64,000 bases of DNA from Eremophila alpestris peregrina (lineage: Eukaryota > Chordata > Aves > Passeriformes > Alaudidae). Shown piece after piece: positions 54,541 through 64,000 of this stretch. The stretch covers positions 2,828,785 through 2,892,784 of the forward strand of contig WMCF01000080.1 of NCBI GenBank assembly GCA_009792885.1, written 5' to 3'. Numbering within the stretch: the stretch's first letter is position 1; each line of letters opens with the position of its first letter. The notes under the pieces are model-generated. The model was not told where the DNA came from. It saw only the letters and a list, made by a program, of their open reading frames with translations, and did not search any database. A program made the position numbers and the translations under genes.

Positions 54541-54664
54541 CACAGAATCCTGAAATATTGTGAGTTGGAAGGGACTCACCAGGATTATTGAGTCCAATTC
54601 TCAAATGAATGGCCTGTACAGGCATCAAACCCACAGCCCTGGCGATGTCACCACTGTGCTTTGA
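54541..54664 (-). mobile_element. tRNA-Ile-like head / CR1-tail SINE (TguSINE1-type)
   Basis: On the minus strand the head carries 'gtggtgacatcgccaggg' and a B-box-like GGTTTGATGCC followed by 'tgtacaggcca', which parallels the anticodon-to-acceptor half of tRNA-Ile. A linker 'ttcatttgagaattgga' leads into a CR1-type tail ('gtcccttccaactca', 'caggattctgtg'). SINEs of exactly this composition are established in passerines. The 5' part of the tRNA head (A-box) is lost or diverged. Mobilisation would be by CR1 machinery acting on the shared tail. Confidence 0.72.
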
Positions 54665-55374
54665 TGCTGGATATATGCTTGTAATTTCCCTGCTCAACTG
54701 GCTTCTGCTCTGTGTTCCGCTAGCAACAAATCAAATTAAATAAATGGAACATAACATACATTACTCTGAAGTCCAAGAGATAACATTTCTTAGAAATCTC
54801 TCAGAAGCTGGCAGCTATTCTTTTGTTATACCATGTCAATAAGCCCCAAGAGTGCCTGGCAAAAAAAGTGCATTATAGAATAACATAATGGACTAGAGAG
54901 ATGTTGCTGCAAATTTCTCGTCCAATTTCCTGTACAACACAGACCATAGGACTTCCTTTAATTCCAGCTTGTCTGTTTTTCTAAAAGCTATGTTCCAATT
55001 AGGAATAAAATGATAGTCACTATAATAATAAATTAATTTCAGCTCCCAGTTAAGTATTCCAGCAGTAGGTTACTCTCACAGTAATGGGTGGAAAGTTCGC
55101 CTTGTTCTGTTCCATGACAAGGTTCCACTTTTGATGCGTGGAAATTGTTACATATTTGCTGGTTATCTTGCAAAGTCATCTGTTACTTTCTGTTCTACAC
55201 TTTGCGTGATTAAGTTACTCCTGCTTATTCTCTTTGATCCCTTAATAGTTTCAGTTCTCATGAAGACATACATTAGGCATGGCTCTAGTCCTTTAAACTG
55301 TTCCAAGTTTCTTCATAGTGCAGGATAAAAATCAAGAGGCAGACTGGCTAAGCTGGATTTTTCCAACTTTCATT
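54665..55374. other. Intergenic, no supported gene
   Basis: AT-rich unique sequence. The last few tens of bases may be the diverged 3' part of the next CR1. Confidence 0.55.
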
Positions 55375-55800
55375 GGCAACACCAAACTGAGCCTGACTCC
55401 ATCCTCCTGACATCCTCCCTTCAGATACTCACAGACTTTGATGAGGTCCTCAGTCATCTCTGCTCAAGACTGAACAGGCCCAGCTCCCTCAGCTTTTCCT
55501 CCCAAGAGAGATGCTCCTGTCCTCTCATCATTGTCACCCTCTGCTGGACCAGCTCCAGCAGCTCTGTGTCTCTCTGGTCCTGAGGAGCCCAGAACTGGAC
55601 ACAGCACTCCTGAAGTGCCTCGCCAGGGCTGAGTAGTGGGGCAGGATCATCTCCCCCAAACTGCTGGCAATGCTCTTCCTGATGCACCCCAGGACACCAT
55701 TGGCCTTCTTGGCCTCCAGGACACTCTGCTGGCTCAAGGACAGCTTGCTGTCCACCAGGAACCCCAGGTCCTTCTCAGAGCTGCTTCCCAGCAGAAAGCC
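55375..55800 (-). mobile_element. CR1 LINE fragment, antisense
   Basis: The minus strand reads EKDLGFLVDSKLSLSQQSVL, then KKANGVLGCIRKSIASSLGE and, after a frameshift, EEKLRELGLFSLEQR: the C-terminal part of CR1 ORF2 in the right order. It lacks the CR1 tail. It abuts another CR1 in the opposite direction. Confidence 0.9.
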
Positions 55801-56400
55801 AAGCATGTCCTGGGCTTCATCCAAAGCACCGAGGGCAGCAGGGCCAGGGAAGGGATTCTGCCCCTCTGCTCTGCTGAGACCCCACCTGCAGTGCAGCCTC
55901 CAGAGCTGGAGTACCTTACATAAGAAGGACTTCAACCTGTTAACCGGAGGGCCAGGAAGATGGTTCAAGGGCTGGAGCAGCTCTCCTTTGAAGACAGGCT
56001 GAGACAGTCACAGGTGTTCAGCCTGGAGAGGAAAAGGCTTAAGGAAGGCCTTAGAGCACTATCTAAAGAGACCCTGAAGGAAACTGGAGAAAGACTTCTG
56101 GCAATGTCATATAGTAATAGGACAGGGGGGGATGGCTTCAAACTGAAAAAGGCTATGTTTATATTTTATATTTGGATTTTAGGAAGAAGTTCTTTACTGT
56201 GGGCATGGTGAGGCACTGGCACACATTGCCCAGGGAAGCTGTGGATTCCCCATTCCTGGCAATGAGCAGGGCCAGGTTGGATGGGATTCTGGGCAACCTG
56301 GACTGGTGCAAGGTGTCCTTGGGAAGCTGGAACCAGGTCATCTTTAAGGTCCCTTCCAGTGCAGGCTATTGCATGGTTCTGTGTTTCTATGATTCTGTGA
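55801..56400 (+). mobile_element. CR1 LINE 3' fragment with tail, sense
   Basis: It begins around 'gggcttcatccaaagcacc' (ORF2 C-terminal codons) and continues through 'agcctggagaggaaaagg', 'agttctttactgtgggc' and 'aaggtcccttccagtgc' to the tail 'tttctatgattctgtga'. It starts head-to-head against the preceding antisense CR1. The two segments cover the same part of ORF2, so they are two insertions, not one element with a twin-priming inversion. Confidence 0.92.
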
Positions 56401-57619
56401 TTTGCTTAGATATTGTCACTACTAAACAAGGCAATGGTATAGTGGATATGATTTATTTCCTTCTGTCTTTCAGTAGTTAAAACAAAAAAGCAGAGTTGTC
56501 TGCTTCCCCAAATTTCAACACATGTGAGAAAAGGCTTCTGTGTCTGTGGGTTTTTAAAAGCTCAGAGTAATGAAGAGGAAATGAGAAAATGGCTTTCACA
56601 AAAATGTTAAATTAACTTCTTAAGTAAAATTATTTGAGTCTATTCAGCACTTAAAATGATAAATTAGTGAATTAAACAGAAGCTGATAATGCAAAATCTT
56701 CAGAGCTTGAGGAGAGATGTTTTAACAGAAGTCTAGCAAAGGGTTCTCCATATCCCTGTTTGAGAATAGAGAGATAGTTTTGAATATAAAAAAAATAATA
56801 GTGACATCTGTGTTTTGCATTCATCTTCACTTCCTTTTCTTCTGGATACTGAAACAAATAGCATATCTGGTGCCCTACATAGGTTGAAGGGGAAAGGAGA
56901 AAGTATTTCTGCCTTGTATATGTCTGAAGCCATATTTACTTGGGCTGTACTGTAAGATGTCTGAAGTGTCTTTAGAATGTAGTCTCTCAAGGCAGGGACA
57001 TGTTATATTTGGCAGCATTCACTTGCTGTACAACATGATATACCCTTACAATCATACATAAGAAAACATCCAAGGAATTCACTCAGCAAGGAAATTAGAC
57101 AGCTGAGTAGCTTGGAGCAGTGGGAAAGCATCCACTTTCAAGGACATTGCCCTTAAAACCAGTCCTTATCAATGGGTGAACATCAAAAAACTTGGAGTTC
57201 ATTTTAGTTTAGATAGTAATGGCAACTAAACTAATTATGTCTACAGATATGAATTGGAAATATGGCAAAGCAGATTGCTGGTTAGATATCTGGTACTTCC
57301 TGTGCTCAAACCATTTTAGAAATTCAAGTCATTAATTACTTCACAGTGATGGAAGATTTATTGTTCTAGAAAAAATGGGGAAAGTTTGGAAGAACCAGTT
57401 GAATACATGTTTAATACCAGTTTAGTGCAGTGTAACTGTTAACACTCAATTGTGAAATGTTAATCTCATAAACTAAGATTTTGGGGAATCATCTAGCACC
57501 TTTTCAGATTATTTTCAGTTGAGGCCTAAATATTCTTGAAGATGTATTTTCACATGTCTTTGTACACTGAATTAACAGGAGTATTTAATCCCTGATGTCC
57601 GGGCATTCTACTGAATGGA
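56401..57619. other. Intergenic, no supported gene
   Basis: Unique AT-rich sequence between two CR1 copies. Nothing recognised. Confidence 0.6.
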
Positions 57620-58312
57620 ACATGGACACTTGCAATAGAATTTGCTGAGAAAGTTGAGATAAATGGAACATGCCCTTCTCTGCATCAGCCTTCACCGGTC
57701 AGCCCACAGGCATCCCTGACTGAAGAAAGCAGGGGGAAACTCTGGATGAAGGAAGATTTCCCCTTGGTGGAACAGAATTGGATTCTGGACCATTGAGTCA
57801 AAGTTAACATCCACATGCCCAGGAGCCTAATGAGATGCCTTTACAGTTGCTGAGGGAACTTGAGGGTGTCATTGGTTGGTCACTCTAAATAGTTTTTGAA
57901 AGGTCATGACAGTCAGGAGAGATGCCTGACTACTGGAAGAAAGCAGATGTCATCCCCTTCCTCAAAAAAGCCAAAAATGGGTATCCAGGGAATTCTAGGA
58001 CAGGAAGCCTCATCTCAGTCCCTGGAAAAGGCATGGAGCAGCTCATTCCAGCCTGCTTTAAGAGACCACCCTTTGAGCACATGGACAAGATAAGAAGATG
58101 ATAAGGAGTAATCAGCATGGATTCACTGAAGGGAAATCAAGCTTCACCAAGCTGATGGTCTTTGCTGATGCAGCCAGGCTCTTCTCAGTGACACCAAGCA
58201 ATAGGACGAGGAGCAACAGCAGAGACTGATGCACAGAAGTTCCACCTGAGTTTGAGGAAGAACTTCTTTACTGTGCAAGTGGCCACATACTGGAACAAAT
58301 TGCAGGTAATTA
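57620..58312 (+). mobile_element. CR1 LINE, internally deleted, sense
   Basis: The first 550 bp match the N-terminal half of the CR1 reverse transcriptase ('gaaaggtcatgacagtcagg', 'actggaagaaagcagatgtc', 'catggattcactgaaggg'). Near 58165-58180 the sequence jumps to the 3'UTR region ('aggctcttctcagtgacacc', 'gaagaacttctttactgtg'). More than a kilobase of ORF2 is missing between. No open frame survives and the CR1 tail is absent. Confidence 0.85.
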
Positions 58313-61300
58313 TCTCTACTTGATGAGGCTGTTACACATCTTAATGCACACACTCAAAAACAATGCCCATAATCCAAAACCTTCTCTGCAATTAGTCTGT
58401 GTACTGTGAGTATGTTAGTAAGGCTGCAAGAGAACGAATTCTTGAGGGGTGGTGTGACCTGTGAAATACCTTTGAGATGTCCATCTCTATTCGAAAAAGA
58501 ACACCAAAAACATTGCAGAAAGTGTTAGGTAAATATTATGTTGCTTTAAAGGACTGGGTGATAATGAAGATGCAGCATTGTGTCCCGAAAGAAATCAGTG
58601 GAACTGTATTATATTTGCCTCTTTTTCTCCTGTAGTATGCTGCAAAAACTTAAGGTGCCCAAAAATTTAATTTTCTCCAGATGCTCTTAACATGGAATCT
58701 CCAAGGACATGGTGTATTTCTTGTTATTTTCGATTTTGATGTTCATATGTGTCTTAAAAATGAGACAGTATGTGACTTCATGTCATGTGGCTGCTGATGG
58801 CAAGTGATATAATGTATTTCCTTTATTCAGGTCAGGATTTCTTGTGTCAGAAGTAATGAAGACAGAAGTAAAGGTCACCAGGGATGGGGAAACTCTGTGT
58901 AGAGACCAGCTGAGACAATCTCATTCCAGGAAATTTGTTTTCAAGAAGGGCTTATTTTATTGGCACTCTTAGTCCTTCAGAGATGCAGAGACAAAACTGC
59001 TGCTTTATCTTGAGCTGTTTGAGAAGAGACAACCAATAGCTCTTGGTTTTCCATGTATATTATCTTTCTATGATACAATCCTGGAAAAGAGACATTCATC
59101 TTTCAAGTTGCTCCTGGATCAGTGATAAAGTCTGAATCATTTGAATGCTGTCTCCAACTGCTTGTAATGAAGAACCTCTATATAGTAATTCAAGAAGCTG
59201 GTGACAGAATGCAGGAATCAATTCCTAAAATTTTGGTGTAAACATCTGAAATAGTTACTGCAATTATTGACTGCATAAGCTTCTTTTTACAATATGTTCT
59301 CATTCTCTTCGGTGGTAGAATTTTCTGTTTCCAAGAGATCGAGATATTTGCTGGCAGATCTACAGAAATAATTGAGAAGAAATTAATCTTGCAGTATCAG
59401 TGTTTACTCCTGCAGAAATTTGATATATTAATAGGTGGAAATGTCTGTGGTTTTGACAGAGAAGAAATCCTGTGAACTAGCATCAAACTGTAGAATTTAG
59501 ACATCCACGTTCTTGTCCATTCCTAAGATTTTTTGTGTTGCTGTTTTTTGGTTTGTGTGTGTGTGTGTGTGTGTATGCATGACTTCAGCTGGTTAGAGAA
59601 CCTCTTTGTGACTTCAGTAGCTCTTACTTACATAATAATCACATATTTAAAAGCCTTTTAATGTCACTTTTGTCCTACACCAGCTAGTTTCCACTGTGAA
59701 ATTTACACCAAGAAGTAAGAAATTTTATGCAAGTTCTGTCCAAAAATTTGTTTTTTCTGACCAATAGTTGGATTTTTTGCCTTGCCAGAAGATCATTCTT
59801 TTTCAACTTAATGCTTGTGTTTTGATTTATTTTCCTTTCCTGACTCTGAATTCACTAACTGAATCTCTTCCTCAGCCTAGCAAATCTCCAAGTAGTATCA
59901 GCCAAAGCCCCCTCTGTCCTCCCACTTGAAAAGTTTGCTCCACACACAGGGCTGTACATTTGGATCTGTGAACCTTGTTACTTTCAAGGAAGGAAATCAA
60001 GGCATGGACGAATTTCCTATTCTTAGCCAGCTGCATTTTTATGTTTTGTTTCAATTTGATATGAATGTTATCTAATCACAACTTTTTTTTCTCCCTGAAT
60101 TTGTTTCCTTCCTTTCAGGAATCTACACATATTGTGCCTTCAGAGACCTATTCATGTTTTTTCTGAGTCACTATTAATCTGAAAGAATTCCATTACAGTC
60201 AGTGGTGTGATACATGTACAAATTAACTGAGTCAGAAAACACACTAGTAAATTTCTCCCTGATTTGAACACATATTTAGTGAATATTTTTACTTGGAAAC
60301 ATGTTTTATTTTCTTCATAGACTTTTTCTTCAATTTACTGTGACTAATTAAAATAAGGCTTTTCTATTGTTATGCAAGGCTGGAATAAATTTAGTAAGTA
60401 TTAAGTACGGTTTGTTAAGCAAGAAATATTCTGTGATCACACTGTGCATGACTGTCTTTCTTCACTCCTTGTAGGTTTTAAACCCATTGACTTGTGTCAG
60501 CCAAAGTTACAGAGAAGAGAGATGTCAGAGGTAATTAGGTTCTGACAAGTTTTGCGATAAAATTATTGAAAGTGTATTGGTGAAGGAAAAGGAAGAGACA
60601 AGAAAGTGTTGAACAGAAGAGGCATATTTTGTTAGTTTTTGTGTGCCTAGACCTAATCTTCTGATTTAATTTTTGAAAATATTATAGACATTAATTCACA
60701 TCTTCACTAAACTTGGTTGCATTTTCTCACAGTATACTGTAAGAAAACCAGAAGCTATGAAGAGGATTAGCTGGATTAGATTCTGTAACTAAAAATTACT
60801 CTATATTCCAGGGTGAGATAGTCAGAATCATTTATTTACAAAAAAGAGAAAACTTCTGTATAGATACATATTAATATGTTTTAAGGGGATGAAAATTCAG
60901 TTTCATTCATTTTTAAAGCAGTGCTAGAAAACAAAGATAGAAAAATAATCCCTTTAATTTTTCATGTCAGTTGACTTAACAGTGGTATGTTACTGCACTG
61001 CTTACTGTATATGGTTATTCTTACACTGTTGTTTTTGGCTAGGTTTTGAAACTGCACAAACTGAAATCTGTGTTACTGCTGAAATTTGCTAGGGCCAGTT
61101 TAACTAGAAAGAAATTAGGGTTAAGGAATATCAGAATGTGTTCACTTTTTAACATGTCTTTCTTCTTCTGATTTTCTGGAAACCATCCTTAAACAGCAAA
61201 TCCTACAGGAATATAAGATAAAGTTATCTCTCTAGAAAGCTTTAACACAAACAAGATATAGACATATGAAATTGATTATTTTTATCATACAAGTCTAATA

Positions 61301-61639
61301 CAAGTGATCACATTCACTTAGAGATTTTGGAATCACAGACACAAATATTCCTGAATAGAACCTTCTCAAATAGTTGATAACTTCTTGACGTATTGTTGCT
61401 CAAAATTGATGGAATGGTCTCAGTTGGAATCAGAGAACAGACTATCTAGGGATGTCAGAGAGGTTTGTGAGGGCAAAGACTATGGAGCAAATTCCTAAAA
61501 TATTTATGTACAACATGAATAGACAATATTAATTGAAACAGCATGTGTGCTATATTGTGGCCTTTCAATAAAACATACACTTTTTTTCTTCTTGTGAAAG
61601 CTGCATGCTTTTGAAAAAGGATGTGGCATTACAAGATGA
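58313..61639. other. Intergenic, no supported gene
   Basis: Unique AT-rich DNA with a (TG)n run at 59554-59574. No coding, RNA or transposon feature recognised. Confidence 0.6.
59554..59574. repeat. (TG)n microsatellite
   Basis: About ten TG units. Confidence 0.9.
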
Positions 61640-62362
61640 ATGACGTCTATCAGATCCTGCACTTGGGAAGGTGCAACCCTGGATGGACAGGCTGTGGAAT
61701 GAGATACTGGAAAGCAGTGCCATGGAAAGGCACCTGGGGCTCCTGGTCAGTGGCAAGTTGAACATGAGCCAGCAGAGCCCTGGCAGCCAGGAGGAACAAC
61801 CCTGTCCTGGGGTGCATCAGGCACAGCATCAGCAGCTGGGCAAGGGAGGGGATTGTCCTGCTCTGCTCTGAGCTGGGGCAGCCTCACCTCCAGTGCTGGG
61901 AGCTGGTTTGGGTGCCACAAAATTGTTAGAGAGTGTCCAAAGAATCCAGCAAGGATGGTGAAGGGCCTTGAGGGGAAGCTGTGTGAGGAGCAGCTGAGGT
62001 CACTTGGTCTGTTCTGCCTGGAGGAGACTGAGGGGAGCCCTCATTGCTGTTAGCATTTCTTCATGAGGGGAAGAGGAGGGACAGGCACTGATCTCTCCTC
62101 TGTGCTGACCAGTGAATGGCCTGAAGTGGTGACAGGGGAGGTTTAGGTTGGCTATTAGGAATTCCCCCAGAGGATGCTTGGGCACTGGAACAGGTACCCA
62201 GGAAAATGATCACAGCACCAAACCTGGCAGAGTTCAGGAAGTGTTTGGACAATGTTGTCAGGCCCATGGTGTAACTCTTCAGGCTGTCCTTTGCAGGACC
62301 AGGAGCTGGACTTCAATGATCCATCCTTCTGGCTCAGGATATGTTATGATTCTATCTTTTGT
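61640..62362 (+). mobile_element. CR1 LINE 3' fragment with tail, sense
   Basis: ORF2 end codons ('gatcctgcacttgggaagg', 'catgagccagcagagccc', 'ggggtgcatcaggcacag', 'gtctgttctgcctggagg') followed by the 3'UTR and a tail 'atgttatgattctatc'. It is 5'-truncated, frameshifted, and of the same type as the antisense copy at 33441-34170. Confidence 0.9.
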
Positions 62363-62660
62363 CCATTTCTCTGATAATCTGCTAAATTCCTTGCTTCTGA
62401 GCTGTACTAAAGAAGGAATTTTTTTTTTTTTAATATTACTAATTTAGCAGTGTTAGAATAGAATTAACTGATGTGTAGTCAGAGTTAGAACCACTACACA
62501 CTTGATATCTCCACATTTCCACTACTGCAAAAACACACTGGCAGCAGAGTAAAAACTAACCTAATTCAAGCATAATGCCAGTTTTTGGCATTGGTCAATG
62601 ATAAGAAACATAATTTTTGTTCTTTTTCAGTACTATTGCATGTAGTGCTGACTAGACCAG
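62363..62660. other. Intergenic, no feature seen
   Basis: Short unique stretch with a T12 run near 62420, between a CR1 and an LTR. Confidence 0.6.
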
Positions 62661-63106
62661 TGTAGTGGGCTGACCTTGACTGGATGCCAGGTGACCACCA
62701 TTCCACAGCTGAGCAGAGGAGGGAAAAAATCAGATGGAAAACAACTCACAAGGTGAGATAAGGTACTTTATTAAAGCTACAGCAAAGTTGGCATGCACAT
62801 GAGCAAAGCGAAAAAAACAACTATTTTCCATTTGCCTTCAGCAAGTGATGTTCAGTGCCCAGCTTCTCCCCAGGACACAGAGCTCCAGCATGAGCAGAAG
62901 TTGCTCTAGAAGACAACTATTGTAAATAACAAATGCCCCCCTGCCTCTTCCTCCACTAAGTTTTACATCTAAGTGACATCACATGGTATGGAGAATGCCT
63001 TTTGTCAGTTTGGGTCACCTGGCTGATTTGCGTCCCCTCCCAGGACCATCCCCAGCCTGCTGATGGGGCAAAATGTTGAGAGACCTGGCTGATGCTGTGC
63101 TGCCTT
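62661..63106 (-). mobile_element. ERV LTR (group 2), antisense, 5'-truncated
   Basis: On the plus strand it starts TGTAGTGGGCTGACCTTGAC. It is the reverse complement of the 30334-30898 copy, for example 'gtgacatcacatggtatgg' and 'ccaggaccatccccagcctg'. Its minus strand keeps an intact AATAAA (in 'gctttaataaagtacc'). About 110 bp of the beginning, present in the other copy, is missing; the sequence passes directly into CR1. Confidence 0.82.
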
Positions 63107-63525
63107 TTTACATCCTCCATTCAAGCAGCTGTAAAGAGTAATAAAGTCTCTTGTGAGCCTCTCCAGGCTAAACAACCCCAGCTCCTTCAGCTGTTCCTCA
63201 CAGGATCTGTGTGTCAGACTCTTCCCCAGCTCTGCTGCCCTTCTCTGGACACTCTCTACCCCCTCAATGCCTGCCCTGCAATCAGGGTCTGTCCTGCAGG
63301 ATTGGAGGTGTGGCTTTGCCAGTGCCAAGTACAGGGGGAGAATCCCTTATCTGGTGCTGCTGGCTGCGCTATTGGTGACACAGGCCAGGATGCCACTGCA
63401 CTTCTTGGCTGCCTGGGCTCACACTGGCTCATATTTGGCCACTGTCAATCAGCACTGCCAGGTCCTTTTCCTCTGGACAGCTTTCTAGCCACTCTGCCTC
63501 CAGCCTTTAGCACTGCTTGGGGTTC
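63107..63525 (-). mobile_element. CR1 LINE fragment, antisense
   Basis: The plus strand reads 'ctccaggctaaacaacccc', 'agctccttcagctgttcctc', 'ctgcccttctctggacactc' and 'gtgccaagtacagggggag': the C-terminal part of CR1 ORF2 backwards. The CR1 tail expected on the left side is replaced by the LTR, so both elements are truncated at the join. Confidence 0.9.
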
Positions 63526-64000
63526 TATTCCATATTTAGTTTCCTAGGAAATAGGATAGAGGTGCAAGGAATCAAACCAGAAACCATTTGTTTCCAAGCA
63601 TGGAGATTCAAACCCTCCAAAAGCTTTACTGAAATAATAGCATTATATGTAACAGCTGGAGATCATTTTTTTATATATATATCGTCAAAAAAGTTATTTT
63701 TCACTTGCATTGCTATCCTTTTGTTGCCTGACAAATACTTGTTTTTACTATGAGTTATCTATAATATTATACTCTTTCACCTGGCATTTATACCTCTTTC
63801 TTGTCACTTTCACAAAACAGTGGAAATCTGCTTTTACCCAGTGGGATTACTGATTGAAGTGATAAAGAAATATTCAAGACCCCTCCTGATTAAATTGTTT
63901 CTTTTTTATACCACAGTTTCATGAAAACAGATTAACAACTGGACCTTGCAGTGGTGCCTCTTATTCATCATCAATTGCCTTTTTATTGCAGAATTAAATT
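63526..64000. other. Intergenic, no supported gene
   Basis: AT-rich unique sequence to the window end, with an AT-rich patch near 63672. A weak tRNA-like B-box was considered and rejected. Confidence 0.55.

Noticed and set aside
55375..56400. Single CR1 with a twin-priming 5' inversion
   Set aside because: Both segments cover the same part of ORF2, whereas twin priming would give adjacent, non-overlapping parts.
63545..63625. Antisense tRNA gene or SINE (GGTTTGATTCC on the minus strand)
   Set aside because: The T-stem does not pair, no A-box or cloverleaf can be drawn, and no SINE tail follows.

Overview
This is a vertebrate nuclear window, almost certainly from a bird. It is AT-rich, with long introns, and its repeats are CR1 LINE fragments plus ERV-type LTRs, which is the usual avian mix. 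A short element fusing a tRNA-Ile-like head to a CR1-like tail (54541-54664) resembles SINEs known from passerines, so a passerine is likely. In birds the only gene I recognise, GNAQ, lies on the Z chromosome. The chromosome and order are inferences from established synteny and repeat families, not read directly from the bases.

Layout: 1-8421 is the end of GNAQ intron 5, carrying one antisense solo LTR (7408-7862) with perfect target-site duplications. 8422-8575 is coding exon 6, 8576-12096 is intron 6 and 12097-12287 is the coding part of exon 7, ending in the EYNLV tail and TAA. The long GNAQ 3'UTR follows, probably to about 16.8-17.4 kb. It contains an assembly scar: a single N in a homopolymer tract flanked by a 93-bp perfect repeat. 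From about 17.4 kb to the end I see no further protein-coding exon. In the mammalian gene order the next gene downstream of GNAQ is GNA14; none of its exons is visible here.

The presumed intergenic part holds a small GC- and CpG-rich island (23.0-23.4 kb), about a dozen CR1 pieces of very different ages, and two related LTR groups, each present in both orientations (27.6 and 43.6 kb; 30.3 and 62.7 kb). It also holds an isolated LTR-like element with unusual 9-bp flanking repeats (54.0-54.5 kb) and the SINE. The largest element is a 2.8-kb CR1 (38.9-41.7 kb) with recognisable endonuclease and reverse transcriptase. It is dead: frameshifted, missing RT motifs A and B, and with its FADD box changed to FADN. 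Between the repeats the DNA is unique, AT-rich and without supported genes.

The only working gene product is the C-terminal third of Galpha-q, the GTPase that couples receptors to phospholipase C-beta. I found no novel gene system. The items most worth checking are the assembly scar in the UTR, two perfect palindromes, the SINE, the 9-bp-flanked element and the CpG island.
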